A stretch of DNA of 64,000 nt, from NCBI RefSeq assembly GCF_001404985.1, contig NZ_JRLF01000014.1, positions 310,001 through 374,000 of the forward strand, written 5' to 3'. Origin of the DNA: Flavobacterium aquidurense (GTDB lineage: Bacteria; Bacteroidota; Bacteroidia; Flavobacteriales; Flavobacteriaceae). Position 1 is the stretch's first letter; each line of letters begins with the position of its first letter. The translations under genes and the position numbers were made by a program. The notes under the pieces were generated by a model. That model searched no databases. It saw nothing but the letters and a program-made list of their open reading frames with translations, and was not told where the DNA came from. Positions 40,871-48,816 of this stretch are shown piece after piece.

Positions 40871-43443
40871 TCACTTTCTTTTTTAATATTCTGTGCGCGG
40901 TATAAACCATCTGTCGCCTGCAATAATTTCCTTTTTAGAATTGGACTAAAATTAGGGTTTTCTTTTAAGAATCGCTGTACTTCATCAAAAGCATATTTCG
41001 ATGAGTATTTTCCAATGGTATTATTCAACCAGTCTTTGGGGAAGAAAATATCTCCCGTTCGCTGAATTTCTTCAACCAAATCCAGCGAAAACCTAATATA
41101 CTTTTGAGCACTTTCCTGACGTAACGGATGATGAATATTCGCCAAACCTACGGAAACCCAGGATTCTTTTTCTCTGTTTTCATCATCTTTCAATGATTTT
41201 ACAAATGCATCACGCACTAATTCATCTTTTGATAAAGACGGAAGTAAAAACTCAAATCGCTTTTGTTTGTCCGGATTTGTGATCGTTGTTCTGGCTTTAT
41301 TCAGGATTTCATCTGCTTTAGTATGTTTAAATATAGCCAAATTCATTGCCATATTCGTGTAATCGTCTTCGTTTAATTTTAAACCAGAAATTACTTTTTC
41401 TTTATTCCATAACGAATATAATTTGGCTTTCGCCGAATCTGAATATGCAATCGAACTGAATAAATTAAATAATGTCTTTTTTATATTACTAGGCAAATTA
41501 GCCTGCAAACGTTCGTATAGAATATTCTCTAATTGTTTCTGTGCTTTGTTTTGTTGTTTTTCTGTTAGAAATTTCCAAAAGACATTGCTGGTCTGATTGG
41601 TAATTATCTTTAAAACCAACTCGTTTTGTTCCTGCTGAATTCCTTTTACAAAACAATCAAAAGCTTTTGATGGAGCAGCATTTCCATTTAGCGTATTTTC
41701 ATAAATATTGATATACGTTGACGCTCTCGCAACCTCATCGTTCAAAGTCAAAACAGATTTTATAGTATTCCCGTCAAGCGGAAAAACACCGTAACCAAAA
41801 CCATTATAATTGTAAATAATGGCAATAGGTTTCGCAAGTCCAATGGCTTCTTTTACTACTAGATTTTTGTCTTTTATATTGACATTAATCACTTTCACCT
41901 GATCCGGATATACCAAACCAATATCAAAAATTTGAGGCCACACATTAGCTGATTTATCTTCGGCTTGTTGGCTTATTTCAAAATTCTTTATTTGTTTTTT
42001 AGCATCATATTCAATCTTATCTGTAAAAATGGCCCTTCCGGATTTGTTTACCCAAACCTCACTCCATTTTTGCATATCAAGTGGCGTTTCGGCATCGAGG
42101 ATTTCTACCAGATTATTCCAGTCCGCATTATCGTTGGCGTATTTTTTAATGTATTTTTCTATTCCTTTTTGGAAAGCTTCTTTTCCCATCGAAGCTTCTA
42201 ACTGGCGCATCATTATTGGTGCTTTATTGTAAATAATGGCTCCGTAAAGCGAACCTGCATCTTTTAAATTTGCTAAATGTTGTTTTATAGGATGTGTCCC
42301 TAACGAACGATCTTCTGCATAAGCGCTAGAATAATGCGCTGTTAAAAACTGTAGATTATGATTGACTTTCGGGAAAATAGGATTCATGATTTTGTCTGCC
42401 ATAAAATTCGCAAACACTTCTTTCATCCAGACATCATCAAACCATTTCATTGTCACGAGATCGCCAAACCACATATGCGAAGTTTCGTGCGCAATCAGTT
42501 TTGCACGATCTAATTTTTCACTATCTGTTGAACTATTATCCAAAAACAAAGTCGATTCTCGATACTGAATCGCACCTACATGTTCCATTCCGCCATATTG
42601 AAAAACCGGAATCGAAGCAAAATCCAATTTCTGAAACGGAAACGGATAATTGGTATATTTTTCTAAAAAGTCTAAGGATTGTTGGTGTAAACTAAAAATT
42701 GTATCGGTACTTATGCGTAATTTTTCGGCATTGTTTTCACGATACAACATCGTCATTTCTCTATTACCTGGTTTCTGCGCTACTGTTTTAAATTTTCCGG
42801 CAACGAATGAAAACAAATACGTGCTCATTTTATCTGATTCACCAAAAGTATAACTTGTAAAATCGCCTTTTTCTACTTTCTCTTTTACATCGGCTCCAGC
42901 CAAAACTGTCCAGTCTTTTGGGACCGTTAAACTCAATTTATAAGTCGCTTTAATATCCGGCTGATCAAAACACGGGAACAAAGTACTCGCGCGATCGGGA
43001 ACTAATAAGGTATAAAGAAAATCGTCGTTTCTGTTTAAGGATAAATTTCCTGCTATAAACGAAATCGCAACTGTATTTTTTCCTGAAATCAAATCTTTGG
43101 CAGCAATAACAATATGCCCTTTCTCATGCACAATAGCAATACTTTTATTATTAACCTGAATTGATTTTATATTTGAAGTTTTCTCTTTAAAATCTAAATA
43201 CAAAGGTTCGCTCAAATCTGAAATTGTGAGATTTAAAGTCAGATTGGAAATGATTTCCTGCTGTTTTTGTTGCGGAATTTCAAAAGAAAGTCCATAAACA
43301 ATATCTGAAATTTGTTTTTTTCGAAAGTGCGCCATTTGCTCTGAAACGCCGTTTTCTAAAATAAGATTCTCTTTTTGTTTCGATTGAGAAAAACCAATTG
43401 CAGTAAATACAAAGACACAGAGAAAGCTGTAGAAAATTTTCAT
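40867..43443 (-). CDS. M1 family metallo-aminopeptidase, exported
   Basis: 858 residues. Signal peptide about 1-19 (ending IGFSQSK). The zinc site is LIAHETSHMWFGDLVT (HExxH, around residue 315) with the third ligand in WMKEVFANFMADK. The exopeptidase signature, GAMEN in most members, reads GGMEH here, a variant known in some bacterial M1 enzymes. The N-terminal beta domain spans about 35-220 and the C-terminal helical domain about 520-858. It removes N-terminal amino acids from peptides in the periplasm or outside. Its stop overlaps the start of the DUF58 gene by 4 bp. Confidence 0.92.
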   Translation of the reverse strand: MKIFYSFLCVFVFTAIGFSQSKQKENLILENGVSEQMAHFRKKQISDIVYGLSFEIPQQKQQEIISNLTLNLTISDLSEPLYLDFKEKTSNIKSIQVNNKSIAIVHEKGHIVIAAKDLISGKNTVAISFIAGNLSLNRNDDFLYTLLVPDRASTLFPCFDQPDIKATYKLSLTVPKDWTVLAGADVKEKVEKGDFTSYTFGESDKMSTYLFSFVAGKFKTVAQKPGNREMTMLYRENNAEKLRISTDTIFSLHQQSLDFLEKYTNYPFPFQKLDFASIPVFQYGGMEHVGAIQYRESTLFLDNSSTDSEKLDRAKLIAHETSHMWFGDLVTMKWFDDVWMKEVFANFMADKIMNPIFPKVNHNLQFLTAHYSSAYAEDRSLGTHPIKQHLANLKDAGSLYGAIIYNKAPIMMRQLEASMGKEAFQKGIEKYIKKYANDNADWNNLVEILDAETPLDMQKWSEVWVNKSGRAIFTDKIEYDAKKQIKNFEISQQAEDKSANVWPQIFDIGLVYPDQVKVINVNIKDKNLVVKEAIGLAKPIAIIYNYNGFGYGVFPLDGNTIKSVLTLNDEVARASTYINIYENTLNGNAAPSKAFDCFVKGIQQEQNELVLKIITNQTSNVFWKFLTEKQQNKAQKQLENILYERLQANLPSNIKKTLFNLFSSIAYSDSAKAKLYSLWNKEKVISGLKLNEDDYTNMAMNLAIFKHTKADEILNKARTTITNPDKQKRFEFLLPSLSKDELVRDAFVKSLKDDENREKESWVSVGLANIHHPLRQESAQKYIRFSLDLVEEIQRTGDIFFPKDWLNNTIGKYSSKYAFDEVQRFLKENPNFSPILKRKLLQATDGLYRAQNIKKESE

Positions 43444-43501
43444 TTTTAAAGGAATGTTAGATTTGTAAAAATAAAAAAAAGGATTGGCTTTATTGAAAGT
43501 T

Positions 43502-43616
43502 TGCCACGAATTTCACGAATTAGAACGAATCCCTTTATGTTTAAAATTGAATTTCATGAATTTATATTCCTTATTTAAACAAAAGACCTAACAGTTTTTA
43601 AAAACCCGTTAGGTCT
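43502..43616. repeat. GCCACGAATTTCACGAATT repeat fragment and a GACCTAAC hairpin
   Basis: GCCACGAATTTCACGAATT (43502) is a half copy of the family that forms a palindrome at 59454-59546. At 43586-43614, ACCTAACAGTTTTTAAAAAC then CCGTTAGGT forms a hairpin like the one near 32030. Confidence 0.55.
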
Positions 43617-43621
43617 GAACA

Positions 43622-43653
43622 CAAAAAAAGTCTGACTATTGCCAGACCTTTTC
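43622..43653 (-). terminator. Intrinsic terminator of the DUF4082-type gene
   Basis: On the minus strand AAGGTCTG, an 8-nt loop, CAGACTT, then a run of T; one bulged base. It lies 34 bp past the stop codon. Confidence 0.65.
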
Positions 43654-43686
43654 GAAACATACTAATTCTCACTATCCAAAATAAAA

Positions 43687-44286
43687 TTATTCAGTTCGTT
43701 GAAATTTAAAACTAATATCTCCTGCATAATACGTATTACGTGCATTGGTTGGAAAAATGGTTTCTGCAGCTGTACTTGAAATATATGCATATCCTGTAAT
43801 GATGATATTTCCGGCTACTATTGGGTAAGTTGCTGCTGATCCGTCAGTTTTTGTTCTGTTAATCCAATCGTCGCTGTTTACGGTAAAAAAGTATTCTTTG
43901 TCTTTTGTAAGTGCAATTGAAGTAATTGTTTTTTCTACGGTAACATTTGCCGTTGCCACATTTACAGTTTCAGATTTTATGACTGTTTTTGTTGCTGCAT
44001 CCCATAAAGTGATTCTTAGAGCAGCATTTACATCCGGAATTTTTACCACTAAAGCATTTATTTTTCCGGTTACGGTTGGTTTAAAGCTAAAACCGTATTC
44101 ATAAATTCCTGAGTTTTTTACATCGACTGCTTTTTGGCTAAATCCGGAACCTGCCATATAAGCATCAAGAGGATTTTCTTCATTATATTTAACAGCATCT
44201 TTGTCGTCGTCATTGCTGCATGAAATGGCTAATAATGCAACTGATAAAATGGTGAAAATGGTGAAAATGGTTTTTAAAGTTTTCAT
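43687..44286 (-). CDS. DUF4082-like lipoprotein
   Basis: 199 residues. Lipoprotein signal with Cys near residue 23 (LLAISCSNDDD); the Asp-rich stretch right after the Cys may act as a flavobacterial surface-export tag. The rest is one beta-sandwich: EYGFSFKPTVTGKINALVVKIP, then a KEYFFTV segment and the end RNTYYAGDISFKF, a DUF4082-like pattern (extracellular beta domain of unknown function). The next gene upstream on the same strand is another Asp-tagged lipoprotein (44356-44946), 69 bp away, so they may form a surface-protein pair. Confidence 0.72.
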   Translation of the reverse strand: MKTLKTIFTIFTILSVALLAISCSNDDDKDAVKYNEENPLDAYMAGSGFSQKAVDVKNSGIYEYGFSFKPTVTGKINALVVKIPDVNAALRITLWDAATKTVIKSETVNVATANVTVEKTITSIALTKDKEYFFTVNSDDWINRTKTDGSAATYPIVAGNIIITGYAYISSTAAETIFPTNARNTYYAGDISFKFQRTE

Positions 44287-44355
44287 AATATGTAATTTAA
44301 CTAATTCTATATCTGGTTTCGTAAATTCAACTTGTATTATTTTTTTCTCAAAAAA

Positions 44356-44946
44356 CTATTGCGCGATATTAAAATGGGCACAAACTTCTTCATAACTCAT
44401 TTTAGCATAATCAGCTTTTGCGCCTTTTCCTGTCGCAGCTGCAACTCCTCCGGGAATCAAGATATAACGCCAGCTTAGTGATACCGGAAGATTGACCGTT
44501 CCTCCTGCATCATGTCTGAATCTGAACAGTTTGATTTTCTTTGCTGTAGAAATAGCCGTAATCGTATTAACAAATCCTCCGGCTGTTGATGTGTAAGGCA
44601 GCGTATAAGTACCTGTGCCAAAAGACACATAAACCAATATGGTCCCTTTCGCCAGGATATCTTCTGATAATTCAGGTGCATTAATAGTAGTCGACATTCC
44701 GGAAGTCCCGTCTATTGTTTCTGCCGCAGCCGCAGGTGCATTCAACCAGGCGCTGTAAATAACATTTGCTGTTCCTGTTGCTCCCGTTGCCCCTATTGCT
44801 CCGGCTGCTCCTGTTTTTCCGTCTATACCGTCTTTTCCATTAAGTCCGTCTTTTCCGTTTATTCCATCTGTTCCGTCATCGCTGCTGCATGAAATCGTAG
44901 AAATGGCAACTAATAAAATTGTAAAAATGATTTTTGAAAATTTCAT
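44356..44946 (-). CDS. Collagen-like-repeat lipoprotein
   Basis: 196 residues. A lipoprotein signal ends at Cys20 (STISC) and is followed by SSDDG and about nine Gly-x-y triplets (DGINGKDGLNGKDGIDGKTG, then AAGAIGATGATG), a short collagen-like stalk. The C-terminal part (about 62-196) looks like a compact beta domain (ILVYVSFGTGTYTLPY and VSLSWRYILIPGG) common to Bacteroidota collagen-triplet lipoproteins. It is probably displayed on the cell surface as a trimer, by analogy. Forms a same-strand pair with the DUF4082-like lipoprotein. Function unknown. Confidence 0.75.
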   Translation of the reverse strand: MKFSKIIFTILLVAISTISCSSDDGTDGINGKDGLNGKDGIDGKTGAAGAIGATGATGTANVIYSAWLNAPAAAAETIDGTSGMSTTINAPELSEDILAKGTILVYVSFGTGTYTLPYTSTAGGFVNTITAISTAKKIKLFRFRHDAGGTVNLPVSLSWRYILIPGGVAAATGKGAKADYAKMSYEEVCAHFNIAQ

Positions 44947-45099
44947 AATAATTTTGGTTTTAAATTTGGCTAAATGATTCTTATTTAATTCAATAACATT
45001 ATTTTTGCAAAAGTCAACTGATAGCGAAAGAACGTTTCATTTTATCTGGTGACTTAATTACGAGACAAATTTGCAGGATTAAAATCGGTTGAAAAACCA

Positions 45100-45136
45100 C
45101 CAATAGACAGACGACATTTTAAATAGACAGACGACA
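45100..45136 (+). promoter_or_regulatory. Direct repeat upstream of the LytTR regulator
   Basis: ATAGACAGACGACAT occurs at 45102 and again about 21 bp later (45123), an exact direct repeat two helical turns apart, ending about 15 bp before the start codon. LytTR proteins bind such direct repeats, so this may be its own operator. The distance and function are inference. Confidence 0.5.
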
Positions 45137-45150
45137 TAAATTCTAGTTAA

Positions 45151-45858
45151 ATGACAAAAAAATACACGTGCATTATTATTGACGATGACGAAATAGACAG
45201 ACTTACGGTATTATCGTTTGCCAAAAAATTTACGATTCTGGATATTCTGGGTGTTTTTGAATCGGCAGAAGATGCGCTTCCGTTTATCGAAAAACAAAAA
45301 GTCGACATTTTATTTCTGGATATTGATATGCCGGGTTTAAATGGAATCGAATTCAGAAAAAAAGCTTTAGAAATTCCGGTTTGTATTTTTATAACCGCAC
45401 ATCCTGAACATGCCGTAGAAAGTTTTGAAATCGAAACTCTGGACTTTATCGTAAAACCATTGAAACTGGATCGTTTTGCACAAACTGTAAGCCGAATCGA
45501 AGAGTTTATGGAGATTAAACTCAAAGTCTCTCTTTTTGAAGCCAGCATTGGCGGCGACACGATTTATATAAAAGAAGGTCACGAACAGACAAAAGTCAAA
45601 CTGCACGAAATTTTATATCTCGAAGCGCTAAAAGATTACACGTTAATTATAACCGATAAAAAAAGACATTGTGTTTTATCGAGTATTGGCAATCTATTGA
45701 AAGAAGATCATTTCAGGTCCTTCATCAGGATTCATAGAAGTTACGCGGTTCAGAAACAGTTCATTCAGAAGATTAATTCAACAGAAATTATTCTGAATAA
45801 CAATATTACAATTCCCGTAGGAAGAAGTTATAAAGAAAACCTAAACCTTTTTTCATGA
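45151..45858 (+). CDS. LytTR-type response regulator
   Basis: 235 residues. The receiver domain (1-120) has DDDEIDR (acidic pocket), the phospho-acceptor Asp in LFLDIDMPGLNG (about residue 54) and the conserved Lys in FIVKPL (about 105). The LytTR DNA-binding domain (about 135-235) includes LYLEALKDYTLI and RIHRSYAVQKQFI. LytTR regulators activate genes via direct repeats. The following histidine kinase gene overlaps by 4 bp (ATGA), so the two are a cognate pair. Targets are unknown; an ATAGACAGACGACATTTTAA-like direct repeat sits at 45100-45136 just upstream, a possible autoregulatory site. Confidence 0.92.
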   Translation: MTKKYTCIIIDDDEIDRLTVLSFAKKFTILDILGVFESAEDALPFIEKQKVDILFLDIDMPGLNGIEFRKKALEIPVCIFITAHPEHAVESFEIETLDFIVKPLKLDRFAQTVSRIEEFMEIKLKVSLFEASIGGDTIYIKEGHEQTKVKLHEILYLEALKDYTLIITDKKRHCVLSSIGNLLKEDHFRSFIRIHRSYAVQKQFIQKINSTEIILNNNITIPVGRSYKENLNLFS

Positions 45859-47936
45859 GAAAAATGCGGTTTTTGTTTTTGTTATTCATCAATCTAACTG
45901 TTTTTGCGCAGCAGGAACCTATTTTATCACGATATAAAACCCAACCAGAAAAACTAAAAGCCTGGCTAAAATACGCCAACGAAATATTAGATGCCGAAGA
46001 TTATCCCAAACTAATCGTTGCCGCACAAAAAGGAATCGAACTTTCTAAAGATCATCTGGCCTACAAATCAAGGTTTTATTTTTTAAAAGGAAACGCATAC
46101 GAATTCAATAATAATCAGACCAAAGAGGCATCTATTAATTATGAGTTTGCCTTAAAATTTGCGCAAAAAGCCAGACATCTTAAAAACGAAACTTCGGCTT
46201 TGATGCGCCTTAGTTATGCCTATTATGCGCTGAACGAAACTTTAAAAAGAAAAAAATTAATAGCATATGTAAAACAGGTTCTTGACACTACAAAAAGTAC
46301 CTACACTAAATCTGTTCTTTACGGAAGTCTTGGCGAATATTATCTCGATAATGCGCAATATGAAACCTTTATTAGTTATCAGCTAAAAGCTATTAACTAT
46401 AAAAAACTGCTTAAAAAAACCGTAGCAAACGACGAAACCATTGGTGTATCTTATAGTCAGATTGCGGCGGCGTACACTAAAATGAAACAATACAATAAAG
46501 CCCTTGAATATCTTAATTATGCCCAACCTTATATCAAAACTTCGCCTTATATCAGTGCTTTTTCATGCAATTATTATTTACAATGCTTTGTTCCTTTAAA
46601 GAATCTTGACAGCATTCAAAAATATTACAATCTGGCTTATACCTTTCCGTCTAAAAAAGATTCTCTCTTTCTAAATTTAAGTTTCGCCAACAGAAGCGTA
46701 TCTGAATATTATGCCAATGAAGGTCAGATAAACACCGCCTTTAGTTATGCTAAAAAAGCAGTTTTATTAGGACAAAAATCAAATGATCAGGATATAATTA
46801 TGGAAGCCAATGCCGTAATGGGAAGGGTTTTATATGAAAAAGGAGATTACAAAAAAGCCATCGAAACCTTAAAGAAAGCTTCAATAAATGCCCTAAACTA
46901 TGACAAAGAATCGTTTGTAAGCATCAATAAAGAACTATCTCAAAGTTATGCCGCATTAGGATTATGGAAAGAAGCTCTTTATTATAACGAAATCTATAGC
47001 AAATACAACGACGAAATGATGCAGGAATCGGCGAAACAAAATATTGCCAATGCCGAGGCACGTTACCAAAACAAAACGAAAGGACAGGAAATAAAGAATC
47101 TTTCGACTCAGAACACGCTTAAAAATATTCAGATTGACGAAGCCAAAAAGCAACGTATTTTTCTAATTTCGGGATTAATTCTCGTGGGCATTATTGGGTT
47201 ATTATTGTTCAAACAAAACCAAAACCGAAAGAAAACCAATCAGAAATTACAGCTTTTGAATCAGGAACTCGACGAAGCCAATAAAATAAAAGCGCGATTC
47301 TTTAGTATTTTGAACCATGATTTACGAAGTCCCGTTTCGAATTTAATTCACTTTTTACATCTTCAAAAAGAAAACCCTGAATTGATTGATGAAGCCACCG
47401 CTTTACGAATGCAGACCAAAGTAATTACCGGAGCTGAGAATTTATTATCGTCTATGGAAGATATTTTGTTGTGGAGCAAAGGGCAAATGGAAAACTTTAA
47501 ACCTCATTTTAAAGAAATTGAAATAGCTGTTTTATTTGATGAAACGAAGAAACATTTTTCAGGTATCGAAAATATTCAGATTTCATTCGTAGATACTGAA
47601 AACATTATCCTGAATACCGATGAAAATTATTTAAAAACGATCATTAGAAACCTTACCGGAAACGCCATAAAAGCACTCGACAAAACCCTAAACGGAAAAA
47701 TAATCTGGGAAGCCTGGCACGAAAACAACCAAGTTTATCTCTCAATTACGGATAATGGTCCAGGCGGAACTCAGGAACAATTTAAAGCTTTATACGACGA
47801 CTCCGAAGTTATTGGTATCAAATCAGGCCTAGGATTGCACTTGATTCGTGATTTGGCTACAGCCATAAATTGCAAAATCGAAGTCAACTCCCAGCAAGAT
47901 TCAGGAACTACTTTTACGATAAAAGTTTGCCACTAA
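45855..47936 (+). CDS. TPR-containing sensor histidine kinase
   Basis: 693 residues. Signal-like N-terminus (MRFLFLLFINLTVFAQ), a periplasmic tetratricopeptide array (about 30-420, e.g. YNKALEYLNYAQPYI and GDYKKAIETLKKASINAL), one membrane helix about 436-455 (IFLISGLILVGIIGLLLF), a short coiled coil, then HisKA with ILNHDLRSPVSNLIHFLH (phospho-His) and HATPase (NLTGNAIKAL, TDNGPGG, SGLGLHLIRDL). This layout is frequent in Flavobacterium. It should phosphorylate the LytTR regulator encoded just upstream with a 4-bp overlap. The signal sensed by the TPR domain is not known. Confidence 0.92.
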   Translation: MRKMRFLFLLFINLTVFAQQEPILSRYKTQPEKLKAWLKYANEILDAEDYPKLIVAAQKGIELSKDHLAYKSRFYFLKGNAYEFNNNQTKEASINYEFALKFAQKARHLKNETSALMRLSYAYYALNETLKRKKLIAYVKQVLDTTKSTYTKSVLYGSLGEYYLDNAQYETFISYQLKAINYKKLLKKTVANDETIGVSYSQIAAAYTKMKQYNKALEYLNYAQPYIKTSPYISAFSCNYYLQCFVPLKNLDSIQKYYNLAYTFPSKKDSLFLNLSFANRSVSEYYANEGQINTAFSYAKKAVLLGQKSNDQDIIMEANAVMGRVLYEKGDYKKAIETLKKASINALNYDKESFVSINKELSQSYAALGLWKEALYYNEIYSKYNDEMMQESAKQNIANAEARYQNKTKGQEIKNLSTQNTLKNIQIDEAKKQRIFLISGLILVGIIGLLLFKQNQNRKKTNQKLQLLNQELDEANKIKARFFSILNHDLRSPVSNLIHFLHLQKENPELIDEATALRMQTKVITGAENLLSSMEDILLWSKGQMENFKPHFKEIEIAVLFDETKKHFSGIENIQISFVDTENIILNTDENYLKTIIRNLTGNAIKALDKTLNGKIIWEAWHENNQVYLSITDNGPGGTQEQFKALYDDSEVIGIKSGLGLHLIRDLATAINCKIEVNSQQDSGTTFTIKVCH

Positions 47937-48039
47937 TTGCACGAATTTCCGCGAATTATTTATTTTGATACTGCTTAAAAAGTTAGCCACAGATTAAAGG
48001 ATTGAAATGATGATTCTTTGCTTTACTTTATATTATATA

Positions 48040-48106
48040 CTCACGCAGATTTTGCAGATTAATTTAAAATCACTTTTATCTGCTTGATCTGCAAAATCTG
48101 CGTGAG
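48040..48106. repeat. CTCACGCAGATTTTGCAGAT palindrome
   Basis: The left arm CTCACGCAGATTTTGCAGAT and the inverse ATCTGCAAAATCTGCGTGAG close a 67-bp hairpin. The rest of the 318-bp gap 47937-48254 holds GCCACTAATTGCACGAATT (47930) facing ATTCGTGGCAAAA (about 48132), words of the GCCACGAATT family, and no gene. Confidence 0.8.
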
Positions 48107-48201
48107 AAAAATAATTAGTGAAAATTAGAGAGATTCGTGGCAAAAAAAATCATTTGAATCTGTGCAATCTGTGGCAAAAAAACCTTTAAAATCAAGCAAA
48201 T

Positions 48202-48229
48202 AAAAAAGGCTTGACTTTCGCCAAACCTC
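48202..48229 (-). terminator. Intrinsic terminator of trxA
   Basis: On the minus strand AGGTTTG, loop GCGAAAGT, CAAGCCT then TTTTT; one G-U pair. Located 26 bp past the trxA stop. Confidence 0.7.
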
Positions 48230-48254
48230 TTTTATATAGATCATAATCTTACGA

Positions 48255-48572
48255 TTACAACAAAGCGTCTAAACTATCTGCGTAGGTTTGTTTAGGAGCA
48301 ACTCCTACTTGTTTTCCTACTACTTCACCGTTATGAAAAACCAAAACGGTAGGTATGTTACGCACACCATATTTTGCAGCGAATTCCTGATTAGCGTCTA
48401 CATCGACTTTACCAACAACTACCTTACCAGCGTATTCTTCGCTGATTTGATCAATGATTGGACCAACCATTCTACAAGGACCGCACCATGCTGCCCAAAA
48501 ATCTACCATTACTGGTTTATCTGATTTCAAAACTACTTCATCAAAAGTAGCATCTGTTATTGCTAATGCCAT
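48255..48572 (-). CDS. trxA: Thioredoxin
   Basis: 105 residues, the standard thioredoxin size. The active site WCGPC lies at residues 29-33, the buried Asp is in VMVDFWA (Asp24) and the cis-proline is in VRNIPTVLVF (about 72-81). It reduces protein disulfides in the cytoplasm, kept reduced by thioredoxin reductase. It is monocistronic, with its own terminator at 48202-48229 and a divergent neighbour (AsmA) 244 bp away. Confidence 0.96.
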   Translation of the reverse strand: MALAITDATFDEVVLKSDKPVMVDFWAAWCGPCRMVGPIIDQISEEYAGKVVVGKVDVDANQEFAAKYGVRNIPTVLVFHNGEVVGKQVGVAPKQTYADSLDALL

Positions 48573-48816
48573 AATTTCTTGTCTTTTAAAATTATTGTTT
48601 GAATTTGTTCGTTCAAACTAGACTACAAATTTAAAAATTAAATACTAATCAAACACCATTCTTAAATTAGTTTTAGTTATAAATGCATTGTCATTTATTA
48701 TATCATTCCCATGTTGCAAAATAGTAGGTTTAAACTTACTAATTATTGAGTGTCATCTTTTTAAAAATAACGTCGGTTTTTTACCTTATCTTTAATGATC
48801 CAGAAAATTCTTCGAG

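Noticed and set aside
42029-42853. Several plus-strand open frames over the M1 aminopeptidase
   Set aside because: They are antisense shadows of a well-supported 858-residue gene with intact zinc site.
44201-44395. Plus-strand open frame across the two lipoprotein genes
   Set aside because: Antisense shadow spanning two convincing lipoprotein genes and the gap between them.
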